From: Pseudomonas tolaasii NCPPB 2192
GTDB lineage: Bacteria > Pseudomonadota > Gammaproteobacteria > Pseudomonadales > Pseudomonadaceae
Direction: 5' to 3'
Assembly: GCF_002813445.1 (NCBI RefSeq)
Contig: NZ_PHHD01000001.1
Coordinates: 2,728,001-2,792,000 of the forward strand
DNA length: 64,000 bases
The notes below the pieces were generated by a model. That model ran no database searches, was not told the DNA's origin, and was given only the letters and a program-made list of their open reading frames with translations. Of this stretch, positions 63,298-64,000 are shown one piece after another. Within the stretch, counting starts at the first letter, position 1. Every line of letters starts with the position of its first letter. Position numbers and translations under genes: made by a program.

Positions 63298-64000
63298 TTA
63301 GTGCTGCAGGATTTTCTCAAGGAAGTGCTGCGCGCGTTCGGAGCGGGCGCTGATGTCGCCGAAAAACTCTTCTTTCGGGCAGTCTTCGATGATCTTGCCG
63401 GCGTCCATGAAGATCACGCGGTCGGCCACTTTGCGGGCGAAGCCCATTTCGTGGGTGACGCACATCATGGTCATGCCTTCGTGGGCCAGTTGCACCATCA
63501 CGTCGAGCACTTCGTTGACCATTTCCGGGTCCAGGGCCGAGGTCGGTTCGTCGAACAGCATGACGATCGGGTCCATGGCCAGGGCGCGGGCGATGGCCAC
63601 ACGTTGCTGCTGGCCGCCGGAGAGCTGGCCCGGGTGCTTGTGAGCGTGGGCCGACAGGCCAACGCGGTCGAGCAATTGCAGGCCCTTTTTGGTGGCCTCT
63701 TCCTTGCTGCGGCCCAGCACCTTGATCTGCGCGATGGTCAGGTTTTCGGTGATGGTCAAGTGCGGGAACAGCTCGAAATGCTGGAACACCATGCCCACGC
63801 GCGAGCGCAGTTTCGGCAGGTCGGTCTTCGGGTCGGCGATGGAGGTGCCGTCGACCACAATGTCGCCTTTCTGGAAGGGTTCCAGCGCGTTGACGCACTT
63901 GATCAGGGTGGATTTGCCCGAGCCGGACGGCCCGCACACCACGATCACTTCGCCTTTTTTAACCTCGGTGCTGCAATCGGTCAGCACCTGGAAGTCGCCA
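63298..64000 (-). CDS. aatP: Acidic amino acid ABC transporter ATPase (partial)
   Basis: The gene runs off the right edge; its first codons are missing, leaving about 234 residues. Walker A GPSGSGKST, Q-loop FQHFELFPH, ABC signature LSGGQQQRVAIARAL, Walker B VMLFDEPTSALDPE and the switch His in VTHEMGFARKVADR are present. It belongs to the polar amino acid ABC ATPases (GltL/AatP). The GTG at 63987 is internal, since homologous sequence (GDFQVLTDCSTEVKKG) continues upstream. Location next to aauSR supports glutamate/aspartate uptake. Confidence 0.92.
   Translation of the reverse strand, partial: GDFQVLTDCSTEVKKGEVIVVCGPSGSGKSTLIKCVNALEPFQKGDIVVDGTSIADPKTDLPKLRSRVGMVFQHFELFPHLTITENLTIAQIKVLGRSKEEATKKGLQLLDRVGLSAHAHKHPGQLSGGQQQRVAIARALAMDPIVMLFDEPTSALDPEMVNEVLDVMVQLAHEGMTMMCVTHEMGFARKVADRVIFMDAGKIIEDCPKEEFFGDISARSERAQHFLEKILQH

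Noticed and set aside
1..64000. Search for CRISPR array, tRNA, rRNA, insertion sequence or prophage
   Set aside because: No regular direct-repeat spacing, no tRNA-like cloverleaf, and no transposase or integrase protein was seen. The REP elements have no transposase gene in this window.

Overview
The window looks like chromosome from a Pseudomonas of the fluorescens group. The evidence is the lepA-lepB-rnc-era-recO-pdxJ gene order, an AsrA-type Lon protease and a membrane glucose dehydrogenase in the following block, the acidic amino acid system aauR-aauS-aatP, uniformly GC-rich genes with typical pseudomonad protein sequences, and three families of short palindromic repeats (REP/REPIN-like) in many intergenic gaps. 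No rRNA, tRNA, CRISPR array, insertion sequence, prophage or origin was seen.

Left part (1-22500): a housekeeping block (lepA end, signal peptidase I, RNase III, Era, RecO, PdxJ), then a Tat-exported multicopper oxidase (CumA type) coupled to tadA, the tRNA wobble-uridine genes cmoA-cmoB, a YhhN membrane protein coupled to a chagasin-like lipoprotein, and asrA behind a heat-shock-type promoter. Next come a c-di-GMP phosphodiesterase with a degenerate GGDEF domain, gcd, a zinc-type TonB receptor with a Zur-like operator, two small genes, and a siderophore-interacting flavoprotein with a PadR-type regulator (YqjH/YqjI-like) behind nested palindromes.

Middle (22550-45500): the most accessory-looking part. 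Two giant leftward genes encode leucine-rich-repeat proteins with C-terminal NEL-type (bacterial E3 ubiquitin ligase) domains. The first (about 1607 codons) is split by a one-base frameshift; the second is intact at 2171 aa. Between them lie a large divergent class A penicillin-binding protein and an amino acid permease with a structured leader and a Crc/Hfq-type motif. Then follow an OpgC-like acyltransferase, a glutamate-synthase-like flavoprotein, a LuxR regulator divergent from a nitrilase-family amidohydrolase and an APC permease, and a cysteine-free ribosomal protein L31 with a second Zur-like operator.

Right part (45500-64000): a degenerate receiver/YN-GFP protein, NUDIX and GNAT genes, metR, an exported alpha/beta hydrolase, a DsbA-family protein and MipA. 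The most unusual unit is a six-gene rightward cluster at 52053-59376: HAD phosphatase, class III aminotransferase, alpha/beta hydrolase, BioF2/FemAB-like acyltransferase, sensor kinase and NtrC-type regulator. A near-consensus sigma-54 promoter and an inverted-repeat activator site lie upstream, so the cluster appears to encode its own activator. I do not recognise its product. The window ends with glpM-aauR-aauS and a partial aatP, all leftward.
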